56,912 bases of DNA from Bacteroidales bacterium (GTDB lineage: Bacteria > Bacteroidota > Bacteroidia > Bacteroidales > Azobacteroidaceae), in the NCBI GenBank assembly GCA_003851245.1, contig BHEP01000015.1, positions 1 through 56,912 on the forward strand, read 5' to 3'. Positions within the stretch are counted from its first letter, which is position 1. Each line of letters opens with the position of its first letter. Shown one piece after another: positions 54,898 to 56,912 of this stretch. The position numbers and the translations under genes were made by a program. The notes under the pieces are model-generated. The model was not told the origin of the DNA. It did not search any database and worked only from the letters and a program-made list of their open reading frames with translations.

Positions 54898-56883
54898 ATG
54901 AGACAAATAAGTAACCTAATTGTATTATTGGTAATTATTAACAGCCAAATGCTGTTTGCCCGTAAAAACGTACAACTATCTTCTCCCAATGGAGATATTC
55001 ATTTTTCGCTTACACTAGAAGAGAAGGTGCTATTGTATAGTATTTCTTATAAAAAACAGCCACTAATAAACGATTCACCCCTAAGTTTGGTATTCGACAA
55101 TGGAACTTTTGGAGAAAAGTTGCGAATTGATAAGCCCACTTTTAGTACTAAGGAAGAAAGCTATGAACTGATTGTAGGAAAGGCAAAGCATGTGAATAGT
55201 CTATCTAAGGAAGTTGTAATTCCTTTAGAAGAATTAGTCCATCCCTTTCGGAAAATTAATTTGGTGGTGCGGGCATTCGATGACGGTTTGGCCTTCCGCT
55301 ATGAATTTCCCAAACAAAAAAACTGGGAATCGTATGTGATGTATGACGAGGTTACAACGTTTAATCTTGTAGGCAATCCACGAGTCTCTACACTGTTTTT
55401 GCCCAGCTATACCTCTTCGCATGAAGGGATATATACCGATATTGACTTCAATAAAATTGAGGATGAAAAGTTGATGGATATGCCAACCTTATATAGGTAT
55501 GCTAACAATGTTTTTGTAGCAATTACAGAATCCAATATAGTGGATTATGCAGGAATGTATTTGTCAAAAGAAAATGGAATGCTTCGAGGAAAACTATCTC
55601 CATATCCCAATCAAGAGAAAATAAAAGTTAAAGCCAACTTACCTCACCAGTCGCCATGGCGACTGGTGATGATTTCGGATAGAATGGGAGCCCTTATAGA
55701 ATCAAATATCATAAGCAATCTTGCATCTCCATGTAAAATAGAAGATACATCATGGATTAAGCCGGGAAAAACGACTTTCACTTGGTGGAATGGCAATATG
55801 GTGCCTGATACAATTTTTGCACCAGGCAACAACTTCAACACAAACAAATATTACATTGATTTTGCAGCTCGCTCAGGAATTGATTTTCATTCGATATACG
55901 GATATGCCGAGCAATCCTGGTATGTTGATGATGGCTTTGATTTCGGAACCCCTGGTGCTAATGTAAACATTACCAAATCTATCGCCCCACTTGACATGAA
56001 AGCTATTTGCGACTATGCCAAAAGTCAAGGTGTGGGAATTCATCTATGGGTAAATTGGAAAGCACTTTATCCCCAAATAGATAAAGCTTATGCGCTATTT
56101 CAGGAGTGGGGAGTTGTGGGAATGATGATTGATTTTATGGATCGCGATGACCAAGAAATGATTCTTATGCAAGAAGAAATGTTGGCAAAAGCAGCAGAAC
56201 ACCACTTGTTTGTACAATTTCATGGGTCAAGCAAGCCATCTGGCTTACATCGAACTTACCCTAATGAGTTTACCCGTGAAGGAACTCTAAATTACGAGTG
56301 TTATAAGTGGAGTACGGATATTTCGGCTGATCATGATATTACCATGCCTTTCACTCGTCTGTTGGCTGGTGCCACCGATTTCCATTTGGGAGGATTTCGA
56401 GCTGTACCTAAATCCGAATTTAAAATTCAATATACTCATCCATTAGTTACTAGTAGCCGTTGTCATATGCTTGCAATGTATGTGGTGCTAGAAAGCTACT
56501 TAGGTATGGTGTGCGACACCCCAAATTCTTACGAAGGACAACCTGGTTTCGAGTTTCTACAATCCGTACCTACAGTCTGGGATGAAACACGAGTTCCGTA
56601 CGCCGAAGTTAATAAATATGTGACTGTCGTACGTCGAAAAGACAGTAGTTGGTATGTCGGTACAATCAATAATAGTACAGCTAGAAATTTATCGCTGTCT
56701 CTTGACTTTTTGGAAGATGGTTTTTATTTACTAGAACTTTATACAGATGCCAAAGATGTTGACAAATATCCGAACAATTTAGTTAAACAAACAAAAAAAG
56801 TAACAAAAAAAGATATTATTGATATTCATCTGTCTGCTGACGGCGGATCTGTTATGCACCTAAAGCCATTCATTAGTAAATAG
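54898..56883 (+). CDS. Glycoside hydrolase family 97, retaining type
   Basis: This 661-residue exported enzyme (signal peptide about 1-21, ending MLFA) has the three GH97 parts: an N-terminal beta-sandwich (about 24-280), a (beta/alpha)8 barrel (about 290-560) and a C-terminal beta domain. In the barrel MMIDFMDRDDQ holds Asp412, in the position of the nucleophile of the retaining alpha-galactosidase BT1871 (Asp415). LNYECYK holds Glu467, in the position of its acid/base (Glu470), and the spacing of 55 residues is the same. Inverting members such as SusB lack this Asp. An alpha-galactosidase-like activity is predicted. It is the third gene of the susC-susD-GH97 unit, 17 bp after susD. The locus may continue past the window. 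Confidence 0.93.
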   Translation: MRQISNLIVLLVIINSQMLFARKNVQLSSPNGDIHFSLTLEEKVLLYSISYKKQPLINDSPLSLVFDNGTFGEKLRIDKPTFSTKEESYELIVGKAKHVNSLSKEVVIPLEELVHPFRKINLVVRAFDDGLAFRYEFPKQKNWESYVMYDEVTTFNLVGNPRVSTLFLPSYTSSHEGIYTDIDFNKIEDEKLMDMPTLYRYANNVFVAITESNIVDYAGMYLSKENGMLRGKLSPYPNQEKIKVKANLPHQSPWRLVMISDRMGALIESNIISNLASPCKIEDTSWIKPGKTTFTWWNGNMVPDTIFAPGNNFNTNKYYIDFAARSGIDFHSIYGYAEQSWYVDDGFDFGTPGANVNITKSIAPLDMKAICDYAKSQGVGIHLWVNWKALYPQIDKAYALFQEWGVVGMMIDFMDRDDQEMILMQEEMLAKAAEHHLFVQFHGSSKPSGLHRTYPNEFTREGTLNYECYKWSTDISADHDITMPFTRLLAGATDFHLGGFRAVPKSEFKIQYTHPLVTSSRCHMLAMYVVLESYLGMVCDTPNSYEGQPGFEFLQSVPTVWDETRVPYAEVNKYVTVVRRKDSSWYVGTINNSTARNLSLSLDFLEDGFYLLELYTDAKDVDKYPNNLVKQTKKVTKKDIIDIHLSADGGSVMHLKPFISK

Positions 56884-56912
56884 GAGCTATTTTATATGTA
56901 TGAGTATAATTG

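Overview
The window looks like a chromosomal segment of a Bacteroidota bacterium, most likely of the order Bacteroidales. The evidence is two SusC/SusD pairs, an ECF sigma/FecR pair, a GH97 glycosidase, a TamL-type lipoprotein Omp85, GSCFA, DUF4294 and DUF1080 proteins, A+T-rich DNA, and repeated promoters of the Bacteroidota type (TTTG, about 19 bp, TAnnTTTG).

Layout. (1) 1-2530 is a worn accessory region. It holds one intact exported protein, a fragment of a large surface protein, an IS1595-type transposase remnant, tRNA-Arg(TCT), a short tandem repeat, and a nonsense-containing gene remnant that still has a near-ideal promoter. (2) 2531-8905 carries a TonB-dependent receptor, TamL, an rRNA/tRNA methyltransferase and two small conserved proteins. 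(3) 8956-13838 is a minus-strand operon of aconitase, isocitrate dehydrogenase and citrate synthase, the oxidative branch from oxaloacetate to 2-oxoglutarate. (4) 14124-19751 holds a small exported protein and a SusC/SusD pair whose SusC has lost its signal peptide. (5) 19844-25397 is a dxs, membrane protein, trkA, trkH operon. (6) 25560-30970 holds GSCFA, radical SAM and outer-membrane proteins plus DUF4294. (7) 30982-35807 is a tight gyrB, ldcA, M28 peptidase, sufE, trmH operon. (8) 36047-45348 is housekeeping: rpsT, tRNA-Glu, recO, tRNA-Arg(CCT), lactonase, DUF1080, ferritin, gcvP, MBL hydrolase, rsmG and a DUF3298 lipoprotein. (9) 45576-56883 is a polysaccharide-utilisation locus: ECF sigma factor, FecR anti-sigma, SusC with an STN signalling domain, SusD and a retaining-type GH97.

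The points I find most worth following are these. The sigma and anti-sigma genes of the locus are separated by a translationally coupled pair (an AlbA_2/HATPase protein and a ParA-type ATPase) plus a broken AAA/PD-(D/E)XK gene. A strong minus-strand terminator and minus-strand promoter element lie in the susC leader and suggest a cis-antisense small RNA of about 80 nt. The isocitrate dehydrogenase carries the residue set that predicts NAD+ rather than NADP+ specificity. The first susC gene is truncated at its 5' end. No CRISPR array, rRNA operon, integrase or replication origin was seen.
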